Assembly: GCF_020860125.1 (NCBI RefSeq)
Contig: NZ_JAJBUX010000036.1
Span: 1-33,972, forward strand
Reading direction: 5' to 3'
Length of the DNA: 33,972 bases
From: Cloacibacillus sp.
GTDB taxonomy: Bacteria > Synergistota > Synergistia > Synergistales > Synergistaceae
The translations under genes were made by a program, and so were the position numbers. Positions 1 through 8,936 of this stretch are shown one piece after another; position 1 is the first letter of the stretch, and each line of letters starts with the position of its first letter. Under the pieces are notes generated by a model. That model made no database searches. It was given only the letters and a program-made list of their open reading frames with translations, and had not been told where the DNA came from.

Positions 1-209
1 TGACTTCCTCCACTTTAAATACAATTTATATATTATAGTTGGAACGGCCCACAAAGAAAATAGCGGCAAACGTACCCGCGGTTCACCCCTAGAGGAACTT
101 TTAATTTTTAGCGTGAAACATGGCCAATGGACCGCGCGCTCTGAATAGAAACTCCTCATGCTTGAACAATTTGAGATATTTTTTACATTTCTGCACAATA
201 AAAGATATT

Positions 210-256
210 TTAAGCATTAAAATACGCTTGATTTTATGCTTAAGTAGTTGTATAAA
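210..256 (+). promoter_or_regulatory. glnN promoter with overlapping inverted repeat
   Basis: A -35-like TTGATT (228-233) and a -10-like TATAAA (251-256) are separated by 17 bp, placing transcription start about 37 nt before the glnN ATG. An inverted repeat overlaps it: TTAAGCAT (210-217) pairs with ATGCTTAA (236-243) and AAAAT (219-223) with ATTTT (231-235), with one bulged T. The repeat covers the -35 box, so a repressor or activator could act here. The rest of 1-299 is AT-rich and shows no gene. Confidence 0.5.
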
Positions 257-299
257 AGTATCAGTATGTTTTATCCCCCATTGGAAAGGGTTTTATATC

Positions 300-2435
300 A
301 TGGCTGAAACAAAAGAGTACCAGAAGATGAAAGATATATATGGCTCGCTTGTATTTGACCAGAAGGAGATGAAGCAGCGCCTGCCGCAGGATGTCTTTGA
401 AAATCTTGTCGGCGCGATGGAGGGAAGGCAGAAGCTCGACTCCGGTATCGCCGATACGGTGGCGCTCGCGATGAAGGACTGGGCGGTCAGTAAGGGCGCA
501 GACCACTGGGCCCATTGGTTCCATCCGCTCACCGAGCTGACGGCGGAGAAGCATACCGCCTTCCTCACCGCCGACGAGAACGGCAACCCGCTGAACTCCT
601 TCCGCGGTAAGGATCTCATGCAGAGCGAACCGGACGCCTCCTCGTTCCCCTCCGGCGGCACGCGTAGCACCTTTGAGGCGCGCGGTTATTCCGCTTGGGA
701 CCCGACAAGCCCCGCCTTTATCATCCGCTCACGCAAGGGCGGCACTCTCTGTATTCCCTCGGTTTTCATCGCTTATGACGGCTCGCCGCTCGACCTCAAG
801 ACTTTCCTGCTCCGTTCGATGCAGGCCGTCGAGAGCCGCGCCATGAAGATGCTGAAGCTCTTTGGCAACCGCGGCGTGCGCTATGTACACGCGACGGTAG
901 GCGGCGAGCAGGAATTCTTCCTCCTCGACCGCCCCCGCGCGCAGAAACGTCCCGACATCCGCTTCTGCGGCCGTACCCTCGTCGGTTCGCCGCCGCCGCG
1001 CGACCAGAAGATGGAGGACCATTATTTCGGCGCGATCCCCACACGCGTCCTCTCATATATGGAGGACGTTCAGCGCGATCTTGCGCGCCTCGGCGTCGAC
1101 CTCGCGACGCGCCATAACGAAAACGCGCGCTGCCAGTTTGAGTTCGCGCCGCAGTTCACCGAGGCCAACCTCGCCTGCGACCAGAACCAGCTGATAATGG
1201 AGACAATGCGCAAGATGGCCCGCCAGCATGAGCTGCGCCTTCTCTTCCACGAGAAGCCATTCCACGAAATGAACGGCAGCGGCAAGCACATCAACTTCTC
1301 GCTGGAGGACAGCGAGGGACGCAACCTGCTGAAGCCCTCGACGAACCACCGGAAGAACGTCATCTTCCTCTCATTCCTCTCGGCCTTCATCCTCGGCACG
1401 GCGAAACACTTCGGGCTGCTGCAGGCTTCGATCTCGACCCCCGGCAACATGTACCGCCTCGGCGGCCATGAGGCCCCGCCCTATATCATCAGCGTCTACC
1501 TCGGCGACGCCGTGGCGGGAATGCTGCGCGCGATCGAAGAGGGCGGCGGCGGCGATGGCGTGAAGCAGACCAAGGGCACGCTCGACCTCGGACTGCCGAA
1601 GCTGCCAGATATCGTGGCCTTCGACAGCGACCGCAACCGCACGAGCCCGCTGGCCTTCACCGGCAACAAGTTTGAATTCCGCGCGCCGGGAGCTTCGCAG
1701 GCGATGGCGGTGCCGGTAATGTCGCTGCTCTCCGTCTGGGCCGCCGGACTTGAAGAGTTCCTCACCCTATTTGAGGAGCGCATAAACGGCGGCGAAGATC
1801 CCGTCGAAGCGGCGATAAAGACAATCCGCAAGGTCTCCGAGATAAATAAGGATATCCGCTTCGAGGGCGACGCCTACACGGGCGGCTGGCACGCTGAGGC
1901 GGAGCGCCGCGGGCTCGTCAAAGCCCATACTATTCCCGAGGGCATCGACCTCTTTATGGAACCCTCGACGCTGCAGATGCTCGAAGAGCTCGGCGTCTTT
2001 TCGAAAAAAGAGATGGAGGCCTTCCATACCATCAAGATGGAGAGCTTCGTAAAGAACATCGAGATAGAGATGTCCGTACTGCGCGACATGGTCTGGGAGG
2101 GAATACTTCCCGCCATCTCAAAGCAGCTCATCCTCGAGCGCGATTCCTTCGCCATCGCGGACGGCTTCGACCTTCCCGGCACAGAGAGCTGGAAGAGGAT
2201 CATCGTGAAGCTTGCCGAAGCGAAGATATCGCTCATTGAAAAGACCCGCGAACTGGCGGCGCTGCGCGAAAAGATGGCGGCGATGCCGACGCGCGCGCAC
2301 GCTGACGAAATTGTGAATTCAGCCGTCCCCCTCATGAAAGAGATCAGGAAGACGGCAGATTCTATAGAAATTTTCCTTTCTGGCGAAAATATGCCTTACC
2401 CCAATTACAGGAACCTCCTCTCACTTTCGGCCTAG
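300..2435 (+). CDS. glnN: Glutamine synthetase type III
   Basis: This enzyme makes glutamine from glutamate and ammonia using ATP, in the cytoplasm, and is central to nitrogen assimilation. The 711-residue length fits the long GSIII class rather than the about 450-residue GSI. Recognisable GSIII blocks are NENARCQFEFAPQF, the HEMNGSGKHINFSL segment (His about 330), STPGNMYRLGGHEAPP and GNKFEFRAPGASQAMAVPVM. The reading frame is open from 120, but the 60 extra codons are AT-rich and unlike the protein. The ATG at 300 follows TTGGAAAGGG, a plausible ribosome binding site, and gives MAETKEYQKMKD, so I start there. The gene stands alone between its own promoter and a strong terminator. No glnB-like regulator is adjacent. 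Confidence 0.95.
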   Translation: MAETKEYQKMKDIYGSLVFDQKEMKQRLPQDVFENLVGAMEGRQKLDSGIADTVALAMKDWAVSKGADHWAHWFHPLTELTAEKHTAFLTADENGNPLNSFRGKDLMQSEPDASSFPSGGTRSTFEARGYSAWDPTSPAFIIRSRKGGTLCIPSVFIAYDGSPLDLKTFLLRSMQAVESRAMKMLKLFGNRGVRYVHATVGGEQEFFLLDRPRAQKRPDIRFCGRTLVGSPPPRDQKMEDHYFGAIPTRVLSYMEDVQRDLARLGVDLATRHNENARCQFEFAPQFTEANLACDQNQLIMETMRKMARQHELRLLFHEKPFHEMNGSGKHINFSLEDSEGRNLLKPSTNHRKNVIFLSFLSAFILGTAKHFGLLQASISTPGNMYRLGGHEAPPYIISVYLGDAVAGMLRAIEEGGGGDGVKQTKGTLDLGLPKLPDIVAFDSDRNRTSPLAFTGNKFEFRAPGASQAMAVPVMSLLSVWAAGLEEFLTLFEERINGGEDPVEAAIKTIRKVSEINKDIRFEGDAYTGGWHAEAERRGLVKAHTIPEGIDLFMEPSTLQMLEELGVFSKKEMEAFHTIKMESFVKNIEIEMSVLRDMVWEGILPAISKQLILERDSFAIADGFDLPGTESWKRIIVKLAEAKISLIEKTRELAALREKMAAMPTRAHADEIVNSAVPLMKEIRKTADSIEIFLSGENMPYPNYRNLLSLSA

Positions 2436-2454
2436 TGCCGACCCATCCCTTAAG

Positions 2455-2489
2455 GGCTCCCCAGCCAAATCGGCCGGGGGGCCATTTTT
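2455..2489 (+). terminator. Intrinsic terminator after glnN
   Basis: A GC-rich hairpin pairs GGC, CCCC and GCC (2455-2466) with GGC, GGGG and GCC (2472-2483), with small mismatches and an AAAT loop. It is followed by ATTTTT. It begins about 20 nt after the glnN stop. Confidence 0.85.
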
Positions 2490-2547
2490 ACTGATTTATT
2501 TTTAGTTAATATAGTTCATATTAGGCAAGTATTTTTACTTAAATCAA

Positions 2548-2576
2548 TGTTATAATTAATGCTAGAATAAATATTC
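2548..2576 (+). promoter_or_regulatory. Extended -10 promoter of the aldehyde dehydrogenase gene
   Basis: TGTTATAAT (2548-2556) is a perfect extended -10 element; no good -35 is seen, as is common for this promoter class. A short inverted repeat GAATA-AA-TATTC (2565-2576) lies at the expected transcription start. The leader to the ATG at 2665 is about 100 nt. Confidence 0.45.
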
Positions 2577-2664
2577 AGAATTAATTAGTATCCTACAAGA
2601 TGTAGTGAGCCTTTTTGTCGTTTAATTTAGAAACGCAAAAACGCAAAATAAAGGGGGTATCTAT

Positions 2665-4158
2665 ATGCTGAACAATGAACCTGAACTGCAGAAACAGTAT
2701 GGGTTGTTTATCAATGGAGAATGGCGGCCGTCTAATGACGGGAAATACTTTAAGACCCACTGCCCGGCTAACGGGCATACGCTGGCCGAATGTGCGGAGG
2801 CAACGCGGGAGGACGTCGACCTTGCCGTAAGTACGGCCTGGGAGGCATGGAAGAGCTGGAAAGATGTCGCCCCGGCCAAAAGGGCTGATCTTCTGCTCAA
2901 GATCGCCGACGTGATCGACGCAAACAAAGAACATCTCGCGATGGTAGAATCGCTCAACAACGGCAAACCCATCCGAGAGACGATGGCCATCGACGTTCCC
3001 TTCTCAGCCGATCACTTCCGCTATTTCGCGGGGGCGGTGCGCACCGAGGAGGGCAGCGCGGCGATGCTCGACGAGAACACCATGTCGATAATCCTCCGCG
3101 AACCGATCGGCGTCGTCGGACAGATCGTACCTTGGAACTTCCCATTCCTCATGGCGGCCTGGAAACTCGCGCCGGTGCTCGCGGCTGGCTGCTGCACGGT
3201 ATTTAAACCCTCGAGCCTCACGCCGCTTTCGGTGCTGGAACTTGCGCGCCTCATCGGCGACATCCTGCCGCCGGGCGTCTTCAACGTCGTCACCGGCAAA
3301 GGTTCCAAGGCCGGGCAGTTCATGCTGGAGCACGAAGGATTCAGGAAACTGGCCTTCACCGGCTCGACCGACGTCGGCGGAGATGTCGCGAAAGCCGCCG
3401 CAAACCGTCTGATCCCTTCGACGCTGGAACTCGGCGGCAAGTCGGCGAACATCTATTTCCCCGACTGCAAATGGGACATGGCGATGGACGGACTGCAGCT
3501 AGGCATCCTCTTCAACCAGGGGCAGGTCTGCTGCGCAGGCTCGCGCGTCTTCGTCCATGAGGATATTTACGACCGGTTCATACACGACGCGGTGAAGGCC
3601 TTCAACAGCATCAAAGTCGGCATGCCGTGGGAGACCGAGACCCAAATGGGCAGCCAGATAGACAAAAACCAGGTCAAAAAGATCCAGGCCGCCGTCGATA
3701 TGGGCGTCGAGGAGGGAGCGCGCATCGCCTGCGGCGGACATCCCATCGCCGAGGGAGATTTCGCTAAGGGCTCCTTCTACGCGCCGACGTTGCTGGTCGA
3801 CGTGACGAACGATATGAGAGTGGCGCAGGAGGAAATCTTTGGTCCCGTCGCCTGCGTCATCAAATTCAAAACGGAGGAAGAGGTCGTCGCGATGGCCAAC
3901 GACAACGCCTACGGCCTCGGCGGCGCCGTCTGGACTCGCGACATAAACCGAGCGATAAGGGTCTGCCGCGGCATCGAGACTGGGCGCATGTGGGTCAACA
4001 CCTACAATTCAATACCGGCCGGCGCGCCCTTCGGCGGATATAAGGCGAGCGGCGTAGGGCGTGAGACACACAAGGTGATACTCGAGCACTACACACAGAT
4101 GAAAAACATCATGATAAACCTCAGCGAATCGCCAAGCGGCTTCTACCCGCGGGGTTAA
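2665..4158 (+). CDS. NAD(P)-dependent aldehyde dehydrogenase
   Basis: This is an ALDH-superfamily enzyme that oxidises an aldehyde to its carboxylic acid in the cytoplasm. Its 497 residues match the usual family length. The general-base Glu255 lies in LELGGKSANIYF, the catalytic Cys289 in FNQGQVCCAGSR, and the cofactor-fold motif FTGSTDVGG precedes them. PWNFPFLMAAWK and the C-terminal PFGGYKASGVGRE are also typical. The ATG follows a strong AAAGGGGG ribosome binding site. The substrate cannot be told from sequence; it resembles the broad betaine/aliphatic aldehyde group. It is a single-gene unit with its own promoter and terminator. A role in clearing aldehydes made by the radical locus downstream is possible but not shown. 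Confidence 0.9.
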   Translation: MLNNEPELQKQYGLFINGEWRPSNDGKYFKTHCPANGHTLAECAEATREDVDLAVSTAWEAWKSWKDVAPAKRADLLLKIADVIDANKEHLAMVESLNNGKPIRETMAIDVPFSADHFRYFAGAVRTEEGSAAMLDENTMSIILREPIGVVGQIVPWNFPFLMAAWKLAPVLAAGCCTVFKPSSLTPLSVLELARLIGDILPPGVFNVVTGKGSKAGQFMLEHEGFRKLAFTGSTDVGGDVAKAAANRLIPSTLELGGKSANIYFPDCKWDMAMDGLQLGILFNQGQVCCAGSRVFVHEDIYDRFIHDAVKAFNSIKVGMPWETETQMGSQIDKNQVKKIQAAVDMGVEEGARIACGGHPIAEGDFAKGSFYAPTLLVDVTNDMRVAQEEIFGPVACVIKFKTEEEVVAMANDNAYGLGGAVWTRDINRAIRVCRGIETGRMWVNTYNSIPAGAPFGGYKASGVGRETHKVILEHYTQMKNIMINLSESPSGFYPRG

Positions 4159-4171
4159 AAGGCTGAAAACT

Positions 4172-4218
4172 AAAATAAAAGTTCCTTCGCCTGTTCTAGG
4201 CGAGGGAGCTTTTATTTT
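4172..4218 (+). terminator. Intrinsic terminator after the aldehyde dehydrogenase gene
   Basis: AAAATAAAAG plus TTCC and TCGCC (4172-4191) pair with GGCGA, GGGA and CTTTTATTTT (4199-4218) around a TGTTCTA loop. The A/T-rich outer stem supplies a T-run on both strands. Confidence 0.85.
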
Positions 4219-4307
4219 GTCCTTAAAACAGAAAAAAGTTTTATAATAACTACTATGCTGTTATAAAATGGGAATGTTAATTTAAGGAATGGGATGGTGA
4301 ACACCAT

Positions 4308-5573
4308 ATGCCCCCTACAGAAAGAGCCGTGTCCATGCTGGGAGCAATATTTTCTTCATTGAAACACAGGGACTTCCGTATATTCTGGATCGGGCAGTGC
4401 GTCTCGTTAATGGGGACTTGGATGCAGCGCACGGCGCTCATCTGGCTCGTCTACACGATGACGGACTCGCCATTTCTCGTCGGACTTGTCGGCGTCGCGC
4501 AGTTCCTGCCGATGCTCCTCTTCACACTCTTTGCGGGCGCGGTCGTGGACCGTTTCCCCAAACGTAAAATACTGATCGTAACACAGTCGCTGCTGATGCT
4601 GCAGGCTTTCGCGCTGGCGCTGCTGGCCTTCTTCAACTCCGAGCAATACTGGCAGCTGCTTCTGCTCTGCGCCTTCCTCGGCATTACGACAACGATCGAC
4701 ATGCCGGCGCGCCTCTCGTTTTTCGCCGACCTGGTCGGCAAAGAGGACGTCATGAACGCCGTTTCGCTAAACTCATCGATCGTCAATCTCGCGCGCATCA
4801 TCGGCCCCGCCGTCGCGGGGATCGTGATGGTGAAATTCGGCGCCGCCGTCTGCTTCCTTATCAACGCGCTGAGCTTCCTCGCCGTCATCTACAGCCTGAC
4901 GCGCATTGAGACAAAAGACAGCGTCGCCCCTCCCCAAAAGAGGGATATGCTGGAGGAGGTCAAAGAGGGACTGGCCTACATCAAAAATGACGAAACGCTC
5001 TACCTCAACGCCGTCTTTCTCGCCATCGTCAGCACCTTCGCGATGAACAGCGAGGTCATCATCCCCGTCTTTGCCAAGACCGTCCTCGGCATGGGCGCGG
5101 GAGCCTATACGAAGCTGCTGTCCGCGGCGGGCGCGGGATCGCTTACCGGAGCCGTCACGATGGCCTCGCTCTCCAAAAAGGGGGTCAGAAAATGGATACT
5201 TCTCGTGGGAGCCGCCGCGACCCTTTCGGTACAGGTACTTATGGCGATCGCCTGGAACTATGCGCTGGCGCTGCTTTTCGTGGCGATGATCGGCTTCTTC
5301 AACCTCGTATTCCTCAACGCGGGAAACTCCATCTTCCAGGTCTACGCGCCCGACAAATATCGCGGCCGCGTGATGAGCGTCTATTCCTTCCTCACCCAGG
5401 GCTCGCTGCCGGTTGGCAACTTCTTCGCCGGCACCGCGATGCAGGCGCTCGGCGGCTGGGCCGGCTACCCAGTCTGCGGCCTCACGGCCTTCATCTGCCT
5501 CGCGTTCTTCATGAGAGATAAAAAAGAGGTTGTGACGGGATGGTTCGAGGGCGCTAAAGCATCAGAGGGGTAA
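4308..5573 (+). CDS. MFS transporter, EntS/MFS_3-like exporter
   Basis: This is an inner-membrane transporter of the major facilitator superfamily, in the branch that includes the enterobactin exporter EntS and macrolide exporters. The family start HRDFRIFWIGQCVSLMGTWM appears at about residue 20, followed by an A-like motif VVDRFPKRK near residue 83. The 421 residues with about 12 hydrophobic segments fit the family. The ATG at 4308 is preceded by GGAATGGGATGGTGA; an internal ATG at 4335 would also give a normal N-terminus. The substrate is unknown. The gene is convergent with the mop-like gene and has its own upstream spacer, so it is probably monocistronic. Confidence 0.85.
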   Translation: MPPTERAVSMLGAIFSSLKHRDFRIFWIGQCVSLMGTWMQRTALIWLVYTMTDSPFLVGLVGVAQFLPMLLFTLFAGAVVDRFPKRKILIVTQSLLMLQAFALALLAFFNSEQYWQLLLLCAFLGITTTIDMPARLSFFADLVGKEDVMNAVSLNSSIVNLARIIGPAVAGIVMVKFGAAVCFLINALSFLAVIYSLTRIETKDSVAPPQKRDMLEEVKEGLAYIKNDETLYLNAVFLAIVSTFAMNSEVIIPVFAKTVLGMGAGAYTKLLSAAGAGSLTGAVTMASLSKKGVRKWILLVGAAATLSVQVLMAIAWNYALALLFVAMIGFFNLVFLNAGNSIFQVYAPDKYRGRVMSVYSFLTQGSLPVGNFFAGTAMQALGGWAGYPVCGLTAFICLAFFMRDKKEVVTGWFEGAKASEG

Positions 5574-5593
5574 AAATTTCTAAGAACCTTTCG

Positions 5594-5633
5594 AAAAAAA
5601 GGGCGGCATACTACTGTGTAGTATAACCACCCC
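5594..5633 (-). terminator. Terminator of the mop-like gene
   Basis: Read on the minus strand, GGGGTGGTTATACTA pairs with TAGTATGCCGCCC around a CACAG loop, with two mismatches, and is followed by seven Ts. It lies between convergent genes but carries a T-run only in the minus direction. Confidence 0.75.
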
Positions 5634-5674
5634 GGTTCGCATATGTTGAAAAATTTTCTATATTTATGTCCGCA

Positions 5675-8470
5675 CTATTGTTGTTTTTCCCTCAGCAGCG
5701 CCTTGATTTTTTCAGGCTTGGCCGGCAGACGCTTTACGCGCACGCCGACCGCGTTATAGATGGCGTTGATGATGGCCGGATGCGGCGCGGTAAGCGGCAG
5801 TTCTCCCGCTCCCGACGCTCCCCAGGGACCGAATTCGCGCGGCGTTTCCATGTGGATCAGCTCCATATCATCCGTTATGCTCTTGATGTAGGGGAATCCG
5901 CACGTCACGAGATTGTTATAGCGCGCCGGATCTTCAAAATCCTCGTAGAGCGCCAGGCCGATACCCTGCGCCAAACCGCCGTACATCTGGCCGTCGACCA
6001 CGCCGTAGTTGTTGATGACGCCTACATCGTCAATCAGCGTCATCTTCGACACCCAGGTCTTTCCCATCGTCACGTCAACGTCGACCTCTGCCATGAAGAG
6101 CCCGTACATATAGCAGGCATATGGCATGCCCTGCCCATTTTCGTCGATTCCCTTAACCGGCACGATCTCTCCGTCCGCGTTACGCGTCACGCACTCATAT
6201 GTCCCATGGTAGATAACTGGGAAACCTTCTTCGACCATTTCATCGTATGTCCGAAAGGTCCCGTCCGGCCTGCGCATCGCATCCATAAGTTTATTACAGC
6301 CGTCAATAATGGCCTGTCCGACCATCACCTGGCATCGGCTGGCCGCCGCCGGCCCGCTGTTCGGGCAGCGATAGGTGTCATTAAGGAAGAGGCGGATACG
6401 GTTAGGCTGCAGGCCGAGCGGCACGAGCGCCCGATGCGCGGTCCCCAGCGTGCCGATATCGGCGCCCTGTCCGTGATCCTCCCAGGTATTGTAGACCATC
6501 ACGCCGCCATCCGGCATCAGCTCGATGTCACAGTTGGCGGTGTCGCCTCCGTCCACATTTGAGTTGTATACGCCAAATGCGACGCCGACACCCTTCCGCA
6601 TGGTCTCGGTAGACTCCTCTTTCGCCCGTTTCAGGGCCTCATGATAGCGGGGGCGCAGGATTTCGACCATTTTGGGCAGAGGATAAACGTCCGGCGCATG
6701 ACCGTGAGGGAAGGTCCCCCCGGGGTGAATGGCGTTGAGGTAACGGAACTCAAGCGGGTCCATGCCGACCTTTTCCGCAAGCATATCGACCGCCACCTCC
6801 TGCGCGATATGCACCTGCGGCGCGCCCCAGGCGCGGAATGCCGTGTTCCATTTCTGGTTTGTGTAGACGGCGTATCCTACGCCGTTCACATTTTCAACGC
6901 CGTAGAGCGCGCCCATATAATGGCAGAGTTTCACGACGAGGCCCGGGGCAAATTCGGAATATGGCCCGTGATCGACCCAGGATTTGTGATTTATCGCCCG
7001 GATACGTCCATTTTCGTCGGCGCCGAGGGCGACCTTCATCAGGAACGGCGCGCGTTTCGGCGTATAGGTCACATGGTGCTTCGTGTCATAGCGGCAAAAG
7101 ACGGGACGTCCCGTGGCGATGACCGCCGCCGCTATATATCCCTCGCAGGTCAGCCCCAGCTTGTATCCGAACGAAGCGCCTGTGTGGTTCTGAATGATGC
7201 GGATCTTCGAAGAGGGGATGCCGATACCGCGCGCGAGAAAGGAGGCCGCGCGATAGATGGAGATGTGCTTGGACTGGATCGTCAAGTTGCCATCTTCATC
7301 CCAGTAACCGAAGCCAACATCGTTTTCCAGCGTCAGATGCGGCTGCCTTTGAAGATAAAAGACATCTTCCACCACATGCGGCAGAGAATCAAGGACTTCA
7401 GCGGCATCCTTTCCCTTGCGGACCCGCCGCTCAAGGTAGACATTGGAGACACCTTCGTGAATTGACGGAGCATCCGGGGCAAGCGTATCCTCCACATCCA
7501 TCAGCGCGGGCAGCTCTTTCAGTTCGACACGAACCTTCATGGCCACCGCCTCCGCCTGCTCATAGGTCTCCGCGCAGACGACCGCGGTGACGTCGCCCCA
7601 CATGAATATCTTTTTATCACAGAGTATAGGGCGCTCCCAGCCATTGCCGGATAACACGCTTGGATGCTGCGCGCCGAAGAGTTTATTCGTGCCACCGAAG
7701 GCGTAAATGTCATCCGCCGTGACGACCTTGACCACGCCCGGCATCCGCTCGGCCTCTTTGATGTCGAGGCTCAGGATCTCCGCGTGATTTACATCCACAT
7801 GGACCAGCGCGGCATAAAGCGTGTTCGGCGGCAGCATCATACCGGCATCATCTCCAAAATCCCAGGTCCCGGTCACTTTGAACTTATCGCTCGGCCTCGG
7901 GTAGTTCGTGCCCCAGATAAGCTCGCCGGGCTTCAAAGCGCGTCCGAAATCTTCCATCTCTTTTTCGCCGCGCAGGACCGCCGCGGCGTCCATCACCGCA
8001 TTCACAATCTGTTTGTAGCCGGTACAGCGGCAGGCACACCAGTGCTTCTGCAGCCAATTACGCACATCCTCCCGCGTCGGATTGAGGTTGGTATCAAGAA
8101 GCCCTTTCGCCGCCATGACGAATCCCGGCGTACAAAAACCGCACTGGATCGCGTTGTTCGCAATAAACGCCCACTGGATGGCGTGCAGATGATCGGGCGT
8201 TCCCAAACCTTCCACCGTCAGGATATCAGCGTGCTCAGGGATTGATTTCATCCTCACTATACAGGCGTGCATGACCTTCCCGTTTACGATCACATTACAG
8301 ACGCCGCACTGTCCGCATTCACATCCACGCTTGGTGCCGGTAAGTTTCAAGTGATTTCGTATGACGGTCAGTAAGGTATCCTCCGCCTTGCAAACAACAC
8401 GCGTCTGATTACCATTAATGTTAAGCAGATAGGATTTTAGAACAACTTTATTTCCAACTGATGAATCCAA
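5675..8470 (-). CDS. mop: Molybdenum-containing aldehyde oxidoreductase (Mop-like, xanthine oxidase family)
   Basis: This enzyme probably oxidises an aldehyde to a carboxylic acid using molybdopterin and two [2Fe-2S] clusters. The 931-residue chain has the single-polypeptide plan of Desulfovibrio gigas Mop (about 907 residues): plant-type 2Fe-2S domain (C50, C55, C58, C70), helical 2Fe-2S domain (C110, C113, C147, C149), then the large molybdenum-binding part. Family-identical stretches include WEDHGQGADIGTLGTAH, DGQMYGGLAQGIGLAL and GASGAGELPLT; the last holds Glu890, equivalent to the catalytic Glu869 of Mop. No FAD domain is present. The start is TTG, with GAGGAG six bases upstream. A 466-bp spacer with its own promoter-like sequence separates it from tctA. 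It may process the product of the radical enzyme, which is an inference from position. Two extra cysteines (C52, C145) lie beside the cluster ligands. Confidence 0.9.
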   Translation of the reverse strand: MDSSVGNKVVLKSYLLNINGNQTRVVCKAEDTLLTVIRNHLKLTGTKRGCECGQCGVCNVIVNGKVMHACIVRMKSIPEHADILTVEGLGTPDHLHAIQWAFIANNAIQCGFCTPGFVMAAKGLLDTNLNPTREDVRNWLQKHWCACRCTGYKQIVNAVMDAAAVLRGEKEMEDFGRALKPGELIWGTNYPRPSDKFKVTGTWDFGDDAGMMLPPNTLYAALVHVDVNHAEILSLDIKEAERMPGVVKVVTADDIYAFGGTNKLFGAQHPSVLSGNGWERPILCDKKIFMWGDVTAVVCAETYEQAEAVAMKVRVELKELPALMDVEDTLAPDAPSIHEGVSNVYLERRVRKGKDAAEVLDSLPHVVEDVFYLQRQPHLTLENDVGFGYWDEDGNLTIQSKHISIYRAASFLARGIGIPSSKIRIIQNHTGASFGYKLGLTCEGYIAAAVIATGRPVFCRYDTKHHVTYTPKRAPFLMKVALGADENGRIRAINHKSWVDHGPYSEFAPGLVVKLCHYMGALYGVENVNGVGYAVYTNQKWNTAFRAWGAPQVHIAQEVAVDMLAEKVGMDPLEFRYLNAIHPGGTFPHGHAPDVYPLPKMVEILRPRYHEALKRAKEESTETMRKGVGVAFGVYNSNVDGGDTANCDIELMPDGGVMVYNTWEDHGQGADIGTLGTAHRALVPLGLQPNRIRLFLNDTYRCPNSGPAAASRCQVMVGQAIIDGCNKLMDAMRRPDGTFRTYDEMVEEGFPVIYHGTYECVTRNADGEIVPVKGIDENGQGMPYACYMYGLFMAEVDVDVTMGKTWVSKMTLIDDVGVINNYGVVDGQMYGGLAQGIGLALYEDFEDPARYNNLVTCGFPYIKSITDDMELIHMETPREFGPWGASGAGELPLTAPHPAIINAIYNAVGVRVKRLPAKPEKIKALLREKQQ

Positions 8471-8936
8471 CGGCTTCTCCTCGCTTTCTCTCTCATGTAA
8501 TACGGCTTCATATGCCGAAATTTTTTATGCACCATGCGCCATATTTTTATTGGCGTGAAGTTTTAAAGTCAACGAATCAGGATCGGAGACAATAACGTAC
8601 CCATTGCGGACACTGCGCAAGTTCAGGACAGATAAGCGGGGAGCTCTCTGCACACCGGATAAACGTCTCCCTGCCATCGGCGCGACATCCTCCGAGAATT
8701 CCGCACCAGTAAGCGGTGTCATGGTAATCTGTGTTGCCCTCACGCTGAGGGAAAACGCCTTATGTTTATAACAACCGCTCACATGGGACATGTGGGGGCA
8801 AAAATAGCGGGTCGGTCAATCGCAGAGTTAATATCTCTTTACGCAGCATTTAGCGGAAAACCATTTCATTTCAAACACATGGGAAGTTTTCATGGCGATA
8901 TAAAAGCTCTTTATTCGCCATATTTCTCATGCCCTC
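8471..8936 (-). promoter_or_regulatory. mop upstream region: promoter and inverted repeats, no gene
   Basis: On the minus strand TTGACT (8572-8567) and TAAAAA (8549-8544), 17 bp apart, form a plausible promoter for mop. CGCCA (8537-8541) and TGGCG (8551-8555) form an inverted repeat over the -10. Other inverted repeats are CACATG-GGA-CATGTG (8780-8794), and ATGGCGA (8892-8898) with TCGCCAT (8915-8921) just past the tctA stop. The last has no T-run, so it may be a weak terminator or a protein site. Short open frames here lack ribosome binding sites and family features. Confidence 0.45.

Noticed and set aside
61..120. A glutamine riboswitch (glnA type) ahead of glnN, suggested by GTTCACCCC and GAGGAAC
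   Set aside because: The conserved GGAAGTAGG-like part is missing, and the sequence lies upstream of the predicted transcription start.
120..299. A 60-residue N-terminal extension of glutamine synthetase
   Set aside because: It has no ribosome binding site, atypical codons, and would include the predicted promoter; the ATG at 300 has a better signal.
8525..8791. An 88-codon minus-strand open frame between tctA and mop
   Set aside because: It overlaps the mop promoter and repeats, shows no recognisable domain and lacks a ribosome binding site.
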